64,000 nucleotides of DNA from Blautia sp. OF03-15BH (GTDB lineage Bacteria; Bacillota; Clostridia; Lachnospirales; Lachnospiraceae). The position numbers and the translations under genes are program-made. Positions 14,483 to 22,520 of the stretch are shown here, piece after piece; position 1 is the first letter of the stretch; every line of letters begins with the position of its first letter. A model generated the notes under the pieces. That model was given only the letters and a program-made list of their open reading frames with translations. It had not been told where the DNA came from and ran no database searches. The stretch is from positions 124,001-188,000 of the forward strand of contig NZ_QSCM01000006.1 in assembly GCF_003463065.1 (NCBI RefSeq), given 5' to 3'.

Positions 14483-15418
14483 ATGAAGGCATTATATTTT
14501 CGTCATTTATTTCAGAACACGGCAAGGGGAGTCGTGCACACCGTAAGCACCAGTGGAGAAAAAGAGGGATTCTGTCTTTGCAGTTTATGCTCTGACGGAA
14601 AAGCATTTAAGGAAGAGGCTTATGCAGGAGATCTTTTCCGATTGGAAGGAGCAGAGGTTTCCATACTGCTTCTTGAAAATCTGCATCCGGAAGATCTGAA
14701 GAGGGCCGGGAACCTTCTGAAGAGCAACCAGGTAGAGCAGGTTTTTATTCCTTATGGAGATGCGGCGGCGAAACTCCCGGAACTTTCCAGAGCAGGAAAG
14801 GTACAGATATTGAATGCCGGAGAAACAGTTGTGTTTCAGGAAAAAGACTGGAATGTCTGGGTGAAATGCCTAGATCATGGTTCCAGAGGAAATCTGGTAG
14901 TGTATCATGGACCTTCGGAAAGCGCAAAGAAAGGAAAGGACTGCCTGATGGCGGCAAAACCTGCAGAAGCAGAACTGCCCTGTCTGGCCTGTGTGAAGCA
15001 GGAGGATCATGCCTGCGGAATGAGATGCTGTCTGTACAATGATTTTATTCTGTGCAAAGGACATAACGGAAAATATGACGGCAGCTATGTGCTTGGAACA
15101 TTGCTGCTGGGAAATGCGGATCTTCGTACAAAAGAGAAAGAGTTGAAAGAGGAACTGAAGCCGTATCTTTCAGACATCCGGGTCATTTCCATGAATGAAA
15201 GCGGATGTGACGGAAAGGCCTCGGAAGAGTTTCTGGAATTTCTCGGAAGCAGAAACAAAACATTTGACCAGTTTTATATTCTGCCAGGAGAACTCGAAGG
15301 AAACGAAAAAGTCCTGAAACAGATCCTGAAGGAGGGACCACGGCGGCTTCCCTTCCTGACCGGTCCGGAAGCAGGTGTATGCTTCTCCGGTTTTCTGAAA
15401 AACAGATCAGAGATATAA
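14483..15418 (+). CDS. Unrecognised Cys-rich protein, possibly a degenerate metallo-beta-lactamase fold
   Basis: A 311-residue soluble protein I do not recognise with confidence. The middle contains a Cys cluster (LPCLACV, HACGMRCCLYNDF, ILCKGH; about residues 167-195), then GTLLLGNADLRTKEKELKEEL and IRVISMNESGCDGKASEEFLEFL. The last part has the order of a ComEC-like metallo-beta-lactamase (a strand ending in LGDAD, then an HHGS-type loop), but the His residues are replaced, so no zinc hydrolase site is evident. The ATG is at 14483 after AAGGGAAGAG. A good terminator follows, so it is its own transcription unit. The next gene is a true metallo-beta-lactamase-fold nuclease. Confidence 0.45.
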   Translation: MKALYFRHLFQNTARGVVHTVSTSGEKEGFCLCSLCSDGKAFKEEAYAGDLFRLEGAEVSILLLENLHPEDLKRAGNLLKSNQVEQVFIPYGDAAAKLPELSRAGKVQILNAGETVVFQEKDWNVWVKCLDHGSRGNLVVYHGPSESAKKGKDCLMAAKPAEAELPCLACVKQEDHACGMRCCLYNDFILCKGHNGKYDGSYVLGTLLLGNADLRTKEKELKEELKPYLSDIRVISMNESGCDGKASEEFLEFLGSRNKTFDQFYILPGELEGNEKVLKQILKEGPRRLPFLTGPEAGVCFSGFLKNRSEI

Positions 15419-15430
15419 AAAAGAATAACA

Positions 15431-15485
15431 GAGAGAGTGATGCTGCTGATCGGAAGGATGAGCCTGCACCACTCTCCTTTTTTTA
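15431..15485 (+). terminator. Terminator after the Cys-rich gene
   Basis: GAGAGTG and CACTCTC enclose a 33-nt loop and are followed by CTTTTTTT. Confidence 0.65.
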
Positions 15486-15580
15486 TTGAAAAAATCAGAA
15501 TTTATTGAACAAAAATCAGAAAAAACAGGTATAATAAAAGTAAAAAGGATTCAGATCAGACAGAATGGGAGGTACAGAGT

Positions 15581-17200
15581 ATGAGACTTACTTTTTTGGG
15601 AGCAACGCATGAAGTGACAGGCAGTTGTTTTTATCTGGAAGTGGGAGATCATAAGCTTTTGATCGACTGCGGTATGGAGCAGGGGCCGAATGAATTTGAA
15701 AATCAGGAAATTCCGGTGGCAGCCAGTGAGATCGAGGCGGTACTTTTGACGCATGCACACATAGACCATTCCGGCAATCTGCCGCTTTTATATCAGAGAG
15801 GATTCCGTGGACAGATCTTTGCCACAGAAGCGACCAGAGATCTGGCGCAGATCATGTTGCGTGACAGTGCGCATATTCAGATGTTTGAGGCGGAGTGGAG
15901 AAACAGAAAGGGTCGAAGAGCCGGAAAAGCAGAGGTTCTTCCGCTGTATGATATGAACGATGCAGAAGGAGCGATCCAGTGCCTGGTAGGCCTGCCTTAT
16001 GAGAAAGAGTATCATGTAAACGAAAATGTGAAGATCCGTTTTCTGGATGCAGGGCATCTCCTCGGATCTTCCACCATTGAAGTCTGGGTGACAGAAGAGG
16101 GAACAGAGAAAAAGATCGTATTTTCCGGCGATATCGGAAACAAACATCAGCCGCTGCTTCGTGATCCGGAATATCTGAAAGAGGCGGATTATGTGGTGAT
16201 GGAATCCACATATGGTGACCGGAGCCATGGTCCGAAGCCGGATTATGTGAAGGAGCTGGCGGCGATCATGCAGCGGACCTTTGACCGGGGAGGCAATCTG
16301 GTGATCCCGTCCTTTGCAGTGGGCAGAACGCAGGAAATGCTGTATTTTATCCGTAAGATCAAGGAAGAACATCTGGTGAAAAATCATGACGGATTTCAGG
16401 TCTTTGTAGACAGTCCGCTGGCACTGGAGGCAACAACGATCTTCCAGAAACATATGTGGGATGATTTCGACGAAGAGGCCATGGAACTGGTGAAAAAAGG
16501 GATCAACCCGATCGGTTTTGCAGGACTCCGGACTTCAGTTACCAGTGAGGATTCCAAGAACATCAACTTCAACCCGGATCCGAAGGTGATCCTTTCTGCC
16601 AGTGGTATGTGTGAGGCCGGACGGATCAAGCATCATCTGAAGCATAACCTCTGGAGACCGGAAAGCACCGTCCTTTTTGTCGGATATCAGGCAGTCGGAA
16701 CACTGGGAAGAGCGATCATTGAAGGGGCAGATAAAGTAAAACTCTTTGGTGAAGAGATCGAAGTGCGGGCAGAGATCTGTAAACTGAACGGCATCAGCGG
16801 CCATGCAGACCGGGAGGGCCTGCTGGAATGGCTGGGGGCTTTTGAAAAGAAGCCGGAAAAAGTATTTGTAGTCCACGGAGACGATGCCATCATTGATGGT
16901 TTTGCAGAACTGATCCATAAAACCTTTGGTCTGGATGCAAAAGCTCCTTACAGTGGAGCTGTCTTTGATCTGAAAAAGGGCTGCTGGGAAAGAGAAGGCG
17001 TTCCGGTTCGGATCCGGAAGCCGGAGACGCAGGCTCTGAATACCATACAGGGACTGCGGGCCAATACACCCTTTGCCCGTCTTCTGGCAGCGGGGCAGCG
17101 TCTGCTGACGGTCATCCGTCATAACGAAGGAGGAGCAAATAAAGATCTGGCCAAATTTACCAGCCAGATCAATTCGCTCTGTGACAAATGGGACCGCTAA
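15581..17200 (+). CDS. Beta-CASP metallo-beta-lactamase ribonuclease (CPSF/Ysh1-like)
   Basis: A 539-residue protein with the full metallo-beta-lactamase set: FLGATHEVTGSC, HAHIDHSG (motif 2, about residues 58-65), a His in DAGHLLGSS, FSGDIGN (motif 4) and ESTYGDR, followed by the beta-CASP region with PSFAVGRTQEML, ILSASGMCEAGRIKHHL and the C-terminal NGISGHADREGLLEWL and VHGD. This order is typical of bacterial RNA-processing exo/endonucleases related to CPSF-73, distinct from RNase J in length and termini. GGGAGGT precedes the ATG. It ends tail to tail with pilT, 9 bp away. Family secure; RNA substrate unknown. Confidence 0.92.
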   Translation: MRLTFLGATHEVTGSCFYLEVGDHKLLIDCGMEQGPNEFENQEIPVAASEIEAVLLTHAHIDHSGNLPLLYQRGFRGQIFATEATRDLAQIMLRDSAHIQMFEAEWRNRKGRRAGKAEVLPLYDMNDAEGAIQCLVGLPYEKEYHVNENVKIRFLDAGHLLGSSTIEVWVTEEGTEKKIVFSGDIGNKHQPLLRDPEYLKEADYVVMESTYGDRSHGPKPDYVKELAAIMQRTFDRGGNLVIPSFAVGRTQEMLYFIRKIKEEHLVKNHDGFQVFVDSPLALEATTIFQKHMWDDFDEEAMELVKKGINPIGFAGLRTSVTSEDSKNINFNPDPKVILSASGMCEAGRIKHHLKHNLWRPESTVLFVGYQAVGTLGRAIIEGADKVKLFGEEIEVRAEICKLNGISGHADREGLLEWLGAFEKKPEKVFVVHGDDAIIDGFAELIHKTFGLDAKAPYSGAVFDLKKGCWEREGVPVRIRKPETQALNTIQGLRANTPFARLLAAGQRLLTVIRHNEGGANKDLAKFTSQINSLCDKWDR

Positions 17201-17209
17201 AGCATTAGA

Positions 17210-18277
17210 TCACAGTTTTTTCCTTATCATTTCCGGATTGGTGCAGTACTGAAGCACGGTCTCCTGCGTGATGATGCCTTTCCGGTAAAGCTCCAGGAGA
17301 CTGTTGTCCATGGAAATCATGTCCTCTTTGGCAGAAGTATAGATGATGCCGTCGATCTGATGGACTTTGTTGTCACGGATCATATTGCTGATGGCCGGTG
17401 TCATGACCATGATCTCAAAAGCTGGGACCAGAGTGCCGTTCTTGGCCGGAACCAGCTGTTGGGATACAACGGCTTTTAATACCATGGAAAGCTGGACAGC
17501 GATCTGGCGCTGCTGGGAGGCATTAAAAACATCAATGATACGGCTGATGGTGTTGGCAGCACCGATGGTGTGGAGGCTTGACAGCACCAGATGGCCGGTC
17601 TCGGCAGCCGTCATGGCGGTCTGGATGGTCTCAAAATCACGCATTTCGCCGAGGAGGATCACATCCGGACTCTGGCGGAGCGCCGCCCGGAGTGCCACCA
17701 GATAGTTTTCTGTGTCGGTGGAGATCTCGCGCTGGCTTACAATGCTCTCTTTATGGCGGTGCAGATATTCCAGGGGATCCTCCAGGGTAATGATATGATC
17801 CTGCTTGGTGGAATTGATCCGGTCTACCAGGCAGGCCAGAGTGGTGGATTTTCCGCTTCCGGCAGGTCCGGTGACGAGAACCATGCCCTTGGTGTATTCC
17901 GAAAGCCCCATGACCGCACCGGGAATGCCAAGCTCTGCCGGATTGGGCAGTTCAAAGGTGATGACACGGATGACGGCGGCCAGAGAGCCACGCTGCTTGT
18001 AGGTGCTTACCCGGAAACGGGAAAGACCGGGGATCGCAAAGGAAAAATCGTCATCGCCGTTTTTCAGAAAATCATCAATGGGATGCGTGTGCGTGAGTTC
18101 ATAGATCTGACGGATAAAAGCCTCCGTGCTGTCGGGCATCAGTCGCTCTCCCTTATGAAAAAGTACACCGTTGACCCGGTAGGAAAGAGGAAGGCCGGCA
18201 ACGATAAAAATATCAGAAGCCCCGGCTTCCGTGGCATCCTGAAGGATGGCTGCGGCGTTTATGGTCGTTTCATTCAT
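17210..18277 (-). CDS. pilT: PilT-type twitching/retraction ATPase
   Basis: A 355-residue hexameric secretion ATPase. N-terminal PAS-like part with GASDIFIVAGLPLSYRVNG, Walker A GPAGSGKST near residue 138, Asp box TLEDPLEYLH, Walker B PDVILLGEMRD, His box GHLVLSSLHT. PilT-type features include the ASDIHI-like start and the absence of a zinc-binding CxxC insert. PilT depolymerises type IV pili. It is the last gene of a minus-strand operon with a PilC-like protein and small pilin-like proteins; no PilB-type extension ATPase is visible in the window, so this enzyme may serve both directions or PilB lies elsewhere. Confidence 0.92.
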   Translation of the reverse strand: MNETTINAAAILQDATEAGASDIFIVAGLPLSYRVNGVLFHKGERLMPDSTEAFIRQIYELTHTHPIDDFLKNGDDDFSFAIPGLSRFRVSTYKQRGSLAAVIRVITFELPNPAELGIPGAVMGLSEYTKGMVLVTGPAGSGKSTTLACLVDRINSTKQDHIITLEDPLEYLHRHKESIVSQREISTDTENYLVALRAALRQSPDVILLGEMRDFETIQTAMTAAETGHLVLSSLHTIGAANTISRIIDVFNASQQRQIAVQLSMVLKAVVSQQLVPAKNGTLVPAFEIMVMTPAISNMIRDNKVHQIDGIIYTSAKEDMISMDNSLLELYRKGIITQETVLQYCTNPEMIRKKL

Positions 18278-18316
18278 AGATAGGTTCCATTCCTTTCTGC
18301 GTTTCTGAAAGAGAAG

Positions 18317-18817
18317 TTACTCTCCCTCAGCGTCTGCGCTTTCTGTCTGTACATAGACATTCTGCCTGGTGTCTGCCGTCCACTCGGCGGTATTTACGGT
18401 CTTCCAGCCGCTAATGGTGTAAAAGGTACTGCCGGATTCGGGCGTCCGAAGCTTCAGTGTGACGGTCAGTACCTGGGTATCTGTAAGCGGTACGGAAAAG
18501 GAAAGCATACGGCTTTCTTCATCAAAATCCATATCTTCAAATGTTTCCCGGACTGCCTGAAAATAGGCTTTTTCGTTGGCAGTTTCCTGCCAGAGTTTTT
18601 CCAGCATCCGATCGGTTTCTCCAAGCCGGTCTTCTGCCTGATTACAGGCTTCATAATAGGCACTGGTCCGTTCTGCCGTTTTTCGGCTGAGATTTTGGTC
18701 TGCACGGGCACTGAGAAAAGAGAGGACTGCAAAGGTGAGAAGACAAAGGGAAACAAAAATCAGAAGCAGGGTGGACGTTCCGGTTGTCAGAAGCGGGCGG
18801 GAAGTCTTTTTTTTCAT
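18317..18817 (-). CDS. Pilus-operon membrane protein, PilX-like position
   Basis: A 166-residue protein with one N-terminal hydrophobic segment (residues 10-38, TLLLIFVSLCLLTFAVLSFL), a helical region with many charged residues (about 40-95), and a Thr/Ser-rich C-terminus. No canonical prepilin cleavage site is clear. It overlaps the upstream gene by 4 bp (ATGA) and is followed 39 bp later by pilT. Its size and shape suggest a minor pilin-like protein, but I recognise no named family. Confidence 0.6.
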   Translation of the reverse strand: MKKKTSRPLLTTGTSTLLLIFVSLCLLTFAVLSFLSARADQNLSRKTAERTSAYYEACNQAEDRLGETDRMLEKLWQETANEKAYFQAVRETFEDMDFDEESRMLSFSVPLTDTQVLTVTLKLRTPESGSTFYTISGWKTVNTAEWTADTRQNVYVQTESADAEGE

Positions 18818-19260
18818 GAGCCAGCCTCCTTTCGGAACGTCTGCGGGATGTGATGGCGGACTGTCAGAGAATAAATTTCCGTTTCCCGGAAAAAACGGAT
18901 GACAGCACTGCGTGTATCATTTGTCTTTTCCTGTTGTTCCACGATCAGTGTATAGACAGCTTCTGCTTCCTCGCAGCTTAAAAAATCTTTGTCAAAGAAA
19001 CGTTGAAAGCCCTGTCCGGCGATCCTTCCGTCCGGAAACTTCTCAAGAAAGGCCTCCGGGCTTCCGTCTGTGCCGGAAAAGACTTCGGCGGCACTGGCAC
19101 ACAGACTTTGTGCGTGGCTGAGTTCCAGGGAAGAACGGCTGATGGAATAGGCTTTGGCAAAGACCCGGATACAGACAGCCGAAGTTAGGAGAAAGAAAAA
19201 TAATACAAGGATCAGTTCCATGAGAAAAAGGCTGGAGCCAGCCTGTTTTTTGCGTTTCAT
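18814..19260 (-). CDS. Type IV prepilin-like protein
   Basis: A 148-residue protein with a short basic leader (KRKKQAGS) and a hydrophobic helix SLFLMELILVLFFFLLTSAV with a glutamate at the fifth position if cut before LFLME, the layout of class III or type IV prepilins. The rest is polar, with single Cys residues. It lies 3 bp after the previous gene's stop and overlaps the next by 4 bp. Likely a minor or major pilin of this locus. Confidence 0.65.
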   Translation of the reverse strand: MKRKKQAGSSLFLMELILVLFFFLLTSAVCIRVFAKAYSISRSSLELSHAQSLCASAAEVFSGTDGSPEAFLEKFPDGRIAGQGFQRFFDKDFLSCEEAEAVYTLIVEQQEKTNDTRSAVIRFFRETEIYSLTVRHHIPQTFRKEAGS

Positions 19261-19263
19261 CGT

Positions 19264-19758
19264 TTATTCCTCCGTCCTGTCACTTCTTGGATGGATCAAA
19301 AGGGAAAGGGTTTCTCCCTGATCGTTCTCCGCCTGAATGGAATAAAAGCCGTCATCCGTTTCCCTGACCGAAAAGCTTTTTAAAGAGATGATGGCGGTTC
19401 CCTGCTCTGCGGAAACCTCTCTGGAAGCCTCTGTGAGAAGCTCTTTTAAGGCTCCGTCCTGAAAATAAAGATAGGTGATATAGGAGGTATCCTCCATTCT
19501 CTGAGAAAGTGTGAGGGCAGGGATCCCATCCAGTTCACAGAGCGAGACAGCGCCGCTTTCATCATTCTGCCGGATCTTTTCCGATACATAGGCGAGGGCT
19601 GTCCGGACGTTATAATTGCTTTCCATACGGGAAGAGGTACTCTGATAGACTCTGGCTCCGAGCAGAATGACAGCCAGGGCGGAAGAAGTAAATACCAGGA
19701 ACAGCACAAGGACAAAAAGGATGTCTGTGGAGTGCTTTCTGGCAGGATTCCGGTTCAT
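19264..19758 (-). CDS. DUF4860-like pilus-operon protein
   Basis: A 164-residue protein with an N-terminal helix (TDILFVLVLFLVFTSSALAVILL) after a short basic stretch, then a beta-rich external domain: NVRTALAYVSEKIRQND, GIPALTLSQ, TYLYFQDGALKELL. This matches my recollection of DUF4860, small proteins in clostridial type IV pilus clusters. GGAGG upstream supports the start. It is probably an envelope-anchored pilin-like subunit; the function is unproven. Confidence 0.68.
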   Translation of the reverse strand: MNRNPARKHSTDILFVLVLFLVFTSSALAVILLGARVYQSTSSRMESNYNVRTALAYVSEKIRQNDESGAVSLCELDGIPALTLSQRMEDTSYITYLYFQDGALKELLTEASREVSAEQGTAIISLKSFSVRETDDGFYSIQAENDQGETLSLLIHPRSDRTEE

Positions 19759-19781
19759 GGCGAGCCTCCTTTCTTACATGT

Positions 19782-20114
19782 TCAGCTTTTGCGGACATAA
19801 ACCTTTACATCAGGCATCAGGTTGGAGCCGATGATCTCATAGCTTACAAGATATTTGTCCGGGTCGTAGGTGATCCCGTAATGCTCCTTCAGATAATCCA
19901 GACTTTCCGGATAGGCTCCTTCTACGGCGTAACAGTGAACGACGCTTCGCTGAATCGCTAGTCGAAGATTTTCTGTCTGCTGATCCGAAGCTGTCCGGGA
20001 AATGGAACTTACACCTCTGTAAAAAAGAAGAAAGATCAGCAGAAAGAGCATAATAGAGACCAGCAGGATAAGACGGCCGGGCGAGAATGTATTTTTTTTC
20101 TGAAACCGGTTCAT
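19782..20114 (-). CDS. Small pilin-like protein
   Basis: A 110-residue protein: basic N-terminus, hydrophobic helix (residues 15-34), an NLRLAIQRSVVHCYAVEGAYPESLDYL stretch (split here for length) and DKYLVSYEIIGSNLMPDVKVYV. The Tyr-Pro-x-Ser-Leu-x-Tyr-Leu phrase is typical of the short globular part of GspG/pilin-like proteins. AAAAGGAGC precedes the ATG. It sits between the PilC-like gene and the DUF4860-like gene. Confidence 0.62.
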   Translation of the reverse strand: MNRFQKKNTFSPGRLILLVSIMLFLLIFLLFYRGVSSISRTASDQQTENLRLAIQRSVVHCYAVEGAYPESLDYLKEHYGITYDPDKYLVSYEIIGSNLMPDVKVYVRKS

Positions 20115-20142
20115 AAAACGCTCCTTTTCGATGTAGTCTTTG

Positions 20143-21186
20143 TTATCCGATCGCTGACATAACGTTTACCAACGGAAGCATTACGGAAAGCAGGATCAGC
20201 CCTACCAGAATGGAAAGGAGAGCGACCAGCGAGGGTTCCAGAAGCCCAGCCAGGTTTTGAAGCTTTTCATCGGTCTTGGCCTGCAGCCGTTCCGCGATAT
20301 CCGAAAGAGCGGTATCCGCTTCTCCGCTCCGGAAACCGACGGCTACCATCCGGGCATCCATGCCGGAAAAGATACCTGCCTGGTTCAGGGCATAGGAAAA
20401 ATCCTCTCCCTTCTGAATGGCTTCCCGGGCAGAAGTGATTTTTTTACAAAAAGCGGGATCGTCTACCAGCCGTGTTACCAGATCAAAGCTTTCCTCCGTA
20501 TCCAGGCCGCTTTTCAGTGCCACAGACATGCCGGAAGCAAAGCGGGCGCAGGAGGTATCGTACATCAGTCCTCTGGAAAAGGGAAGTTTTCGGGCGAGAG
20601 TACGAAGCCGGATTCTTCCGCTGGTGGTCCGGGTCAGATAAAGAAGCCCAAGAGCCAGCAGAAAAAAGAGAAGCAGGAAGAGAAAGGCGTACCGGCGCAG
20701 GCCGTTTCCAAGCCGGAGAACAGCCGTGGCTGCGCCGCCCATTTCCATACCGAGTTCCCGGAAGACCTGATCAAAGACCGGCATGACCTTTACAATCAGT
20801 ACAAGGAGTACGGCGGAAAGCATGCCAAGCATGATCAGAGGATAAGTCAGGGCATCCCGGATACTGCCGCTCAGATTTTCCTCCCGTTCATAATGAACGG
20901 CAAGGGAAGCAAAGGTATCGTCCAGATTTCCGGAAAGATCCCCCATTTTTACCATATGGATGAAATACGGGGGAAAAACCGCTGCTTTTTCCAGCGCAGA
21001 CTGGATGTCTCCGCTTTCCAGCAGTTCATCATAAATGACGGAGAGGATCTTTTTTCCGTCTTTGGTATCTGCATCCTCCTTCAGGATGGAAATTCCCTCC
21101 AGAAGTGAGATTCCTGCCTTCAAAAGCATGGAGAGCTGACGGCAGAGATAGATCAGCTCCTGATTGGTCATATTTTTTTCTTTCAT
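20143..21186 (-). CDS. PilC/GspF-type pilus platform protein
   Basis: A 347-residue inner-membrane protein with two T2SSF repeats: ELIYLCRQLSMLLKAGISLLEGI (residues 8-30 region) and RFASGMSVALKSGLDTEESFDLV later, each followed by hydrophobic segments (about 140-170, 185-210 and 320-345). PilC couples the motor ATPase to pilin assembly. I use the ATG at 21186 (MKEKNMTNQEL), 11 bp after the transglutaminase stop with AGG upstream; the longer frame from 21276 would overlap that gene by 80 bp. Single T2SSF genes are normal for type IV pili, unlike the paired TadB/TadC at the start of the window. Confidence 0.87.
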   Translation of the reverse strand: MKEKNMTNQELIYLCRQLSMLLKAGISLLEGISILKEDADTKDGKKILSVIYDELLESGDIQSALEKAAVFPPYFIHMVKMGDLSGNLDDTFASLAVHYEREENLSGSIRDALTYPLIMLGMLSAVLLVLIVKVMPVFDQVFRELGMEMGGAATAVLRLGNGLRRYAFLFLLLFFLLALGLLYLTRTTSGRIRLRTLARKLPFSRGLMYDTSCARFASGMSVALKSGLDTEESFDLVTRLVDDPAFCKKITSAREAIQKGEDFSYALNQAGIFSGMDARMVAVGFRSGEADTALSDIAERLQAKTDEKLQNLAGLLEPSLVALLSILVGLILLSVMLPLVNVMSAIG

Positions 21187-21196
21187 ATTTAAATAC

Positions 21197-22123
21197 CTAT
21201 CGTACATATTCCGTGATGTAGTTGTCTCCGTCTCCAATATATTCCTGAAGATCCTGATCTGTTTCGGCTGCAGCAAAAGTGGGATCCATCAGTTTCCATT
21301 CGTCTCCATTGAATTCTACAGCCCGTTCCACCCAGCCGACAGACTGGATATAGACATCGATCCAGGCATGGCGGACCGAGGCCGTGTAGCCGATAGCCAG
21401 CTTGGCCGGAATCCCGACCGAGCGCAGCATGGCAGCAGTCAGGGAAGCATAGTCAAAGCAGATCCCTTTTCCGGTGGAAAGCGTCTCATCAACATCCGGC
21501 AGATAGTTTCCGGATACGGTGGCAGCCTTTTCGTTGTCATAGGTGATGTTGGCTGTGACATACTCATAAATGGCTGTGAGAGCGTCCACATCGGAAGTAA
21601 GACCGTCTGTCAGACGGGCTGCCAGAGCGACCGCCTGGCTGTCCGCAGTAAAATCCACATACTGATTGGGATAGAGAAAAGGAAGAAAATCATTTTCCAG
21701 TTCCACATCGATCACCTGACTGAAAAGCGACGCATACTGGTCTCCGGAAATATTCTGGAATGCCATAACGGTATAGCTTCCGCTTCCGGCGGTGAAAGGG
21801 AAAACGGTGGGACAGCCGGCTTCTTCTATGAAATACTTGTAAGTCACGCTGTCCGGTCCGATGAGCTGAAGATTGATCTTCCCCCCGTCCTCCGACATGG
21901 TTCCGATGAAATATCCCTGATCTGTATGGGAAAGATCCAGAAGCAGGGGATCGCCGCCGATGGTCTTGCTGCCGTCGGCTTCTGGAACCAGCACATGAGC
22001 GCTTCCCGGCGTAAATGTGGACGAGGCTTCGCTGCTGTCTTTTCTGGAACAGCCGGAAAAAATCAAAACGATCATAAGAAAAAGGAGAGGAGCCAGAGAA
22101 CGAAAAAAAGATCGGTGGTCCAT
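21197..22123 (-). CDS. Transglutaminase-like lipoprotein of the pilus operon
   Basis: A 308-residue protein with a lipoprotein signal ending IFSGC (Cys25), a beta-rich middle region, and a C-terminal transglutaminase-like domain. The papain-type triad is visible as Cys in GKGICFDYASLTAAMLRSVG, His in VRHAWIDVYI and Asp in WKLMDPTFA. It is anchored outside the membrane and could act as a protease-like or cross-linking enzyme on pilus or wall proteins, but many members have no proven reaction. ATG 22123 has GAAAGGAG upstream; the frame upstream of it is not needed. It is the first gene of the seven-gene minus-strand pilus operon. Confidence 0.85.
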   Translation of the reverse strand: MDHRSFFRSLAPLLFLMIVLIFSGCSRKDSSEASSTFTPGSAHVLVPEADGSKTIGGDPLLLDLSHTDQGYFIGTMSEDGGKINLQLIGPDSVTYKYFIEEAGCPTVFPFTAGSGSYTVMAFQNISGDQYASLFSQVIDVELENDFLPFLYPNQYVDFTADSQAVALAARLTDGLTSDVDALTAIYEYVTANITYDNEKAATVSGNYLPDVDETLSTGKGICFDYASLTAAMLRSVGIPAKLAIGYTASVRHAWIDVYIQSVGWVERAVEFNGDEWKLMDPTFAAAETDQDLQEYIGDGDNYITEYVR

Positions 22124-22244
22124 ACAGAAACTCCTTTCAGAGAGCCGCAGCCTGTATTTAAAAAAGCAGGCGTAAAGGGCTCCAAACAACTTCAGTATAG
22201 CAGATTCTGATAAAAAGAAAAGTAAAAATAATGTCGAAACGGGA

Positions 22245-22274
22245 TTGACAAAAGACCGAAAAAGTGTATATACT
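22245..22274 (+). promoter_or_regulatory. Promoter of the c-di-GMP riboswitch transcript
   Basis: TTGACA at 22245-22250, an 18-bp spacer, TATACT at 22269-22274, with the riboswitch beginning about 18 bp later. Confidence 0.75.
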
Positions 22275-22291
22275 TGTATCGGATAAGAAGA

Positions 22292-22372
22292 AACAAGGGC
22301 AAACCTGTTGAAAAGCAGGGACGCAAAGCCAAGGGTCTAAGGTTTGAAGACTATGACAGCCGGTTGCCACAT
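22292..22372 (+). ncRNA. Cyclic di-GMP-I (GEMM) riboswitch aptamer
   Basis: The GEMM-I consensus is present in order: GGGCAAACC, a GAAA-type loop between CCTG and CAGG, GGGACGCAAAGCC, GGGTCTAAGG (the loop receptor region), and the closing GACAGCCGGTTGCC. It lies between a good promoter and a terminator hairpin in the leader of the zincin gene at 22521. It should make this gene's transcription depend on c-di-GMP; whether ON or OFF cannot be read from the sequence alone. Confidence 0.93.
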
Positions 22373-22431
22373 TTAATGCAAAGTTAGGAAAGGCGAAGCT
22401 AGATTTGCAGAATGCGTATTCATTCAGGCAG

Positions 22432-22473
22432 CCGCTCTCTGTTCTTTTATAGTTGGAGAAGCGGTATTTTTAT
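22432..22473 (+). terminator. Riboswitch-controlled terminator
   Basis: CCGCT-CTC pairs with GAG-A-AGCGG across a 15-nt loop, followed by TATTTTTATT. It lies between the aptamer and the zincin ribosome site, the usual place of an expression platform. Confidence 0.7.
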
Positions 22474-22520
22474 TGCAATTCAAAATTCGTCCCGTTCCGA
22501 TCAAAAGGAGGGCGCAGACA

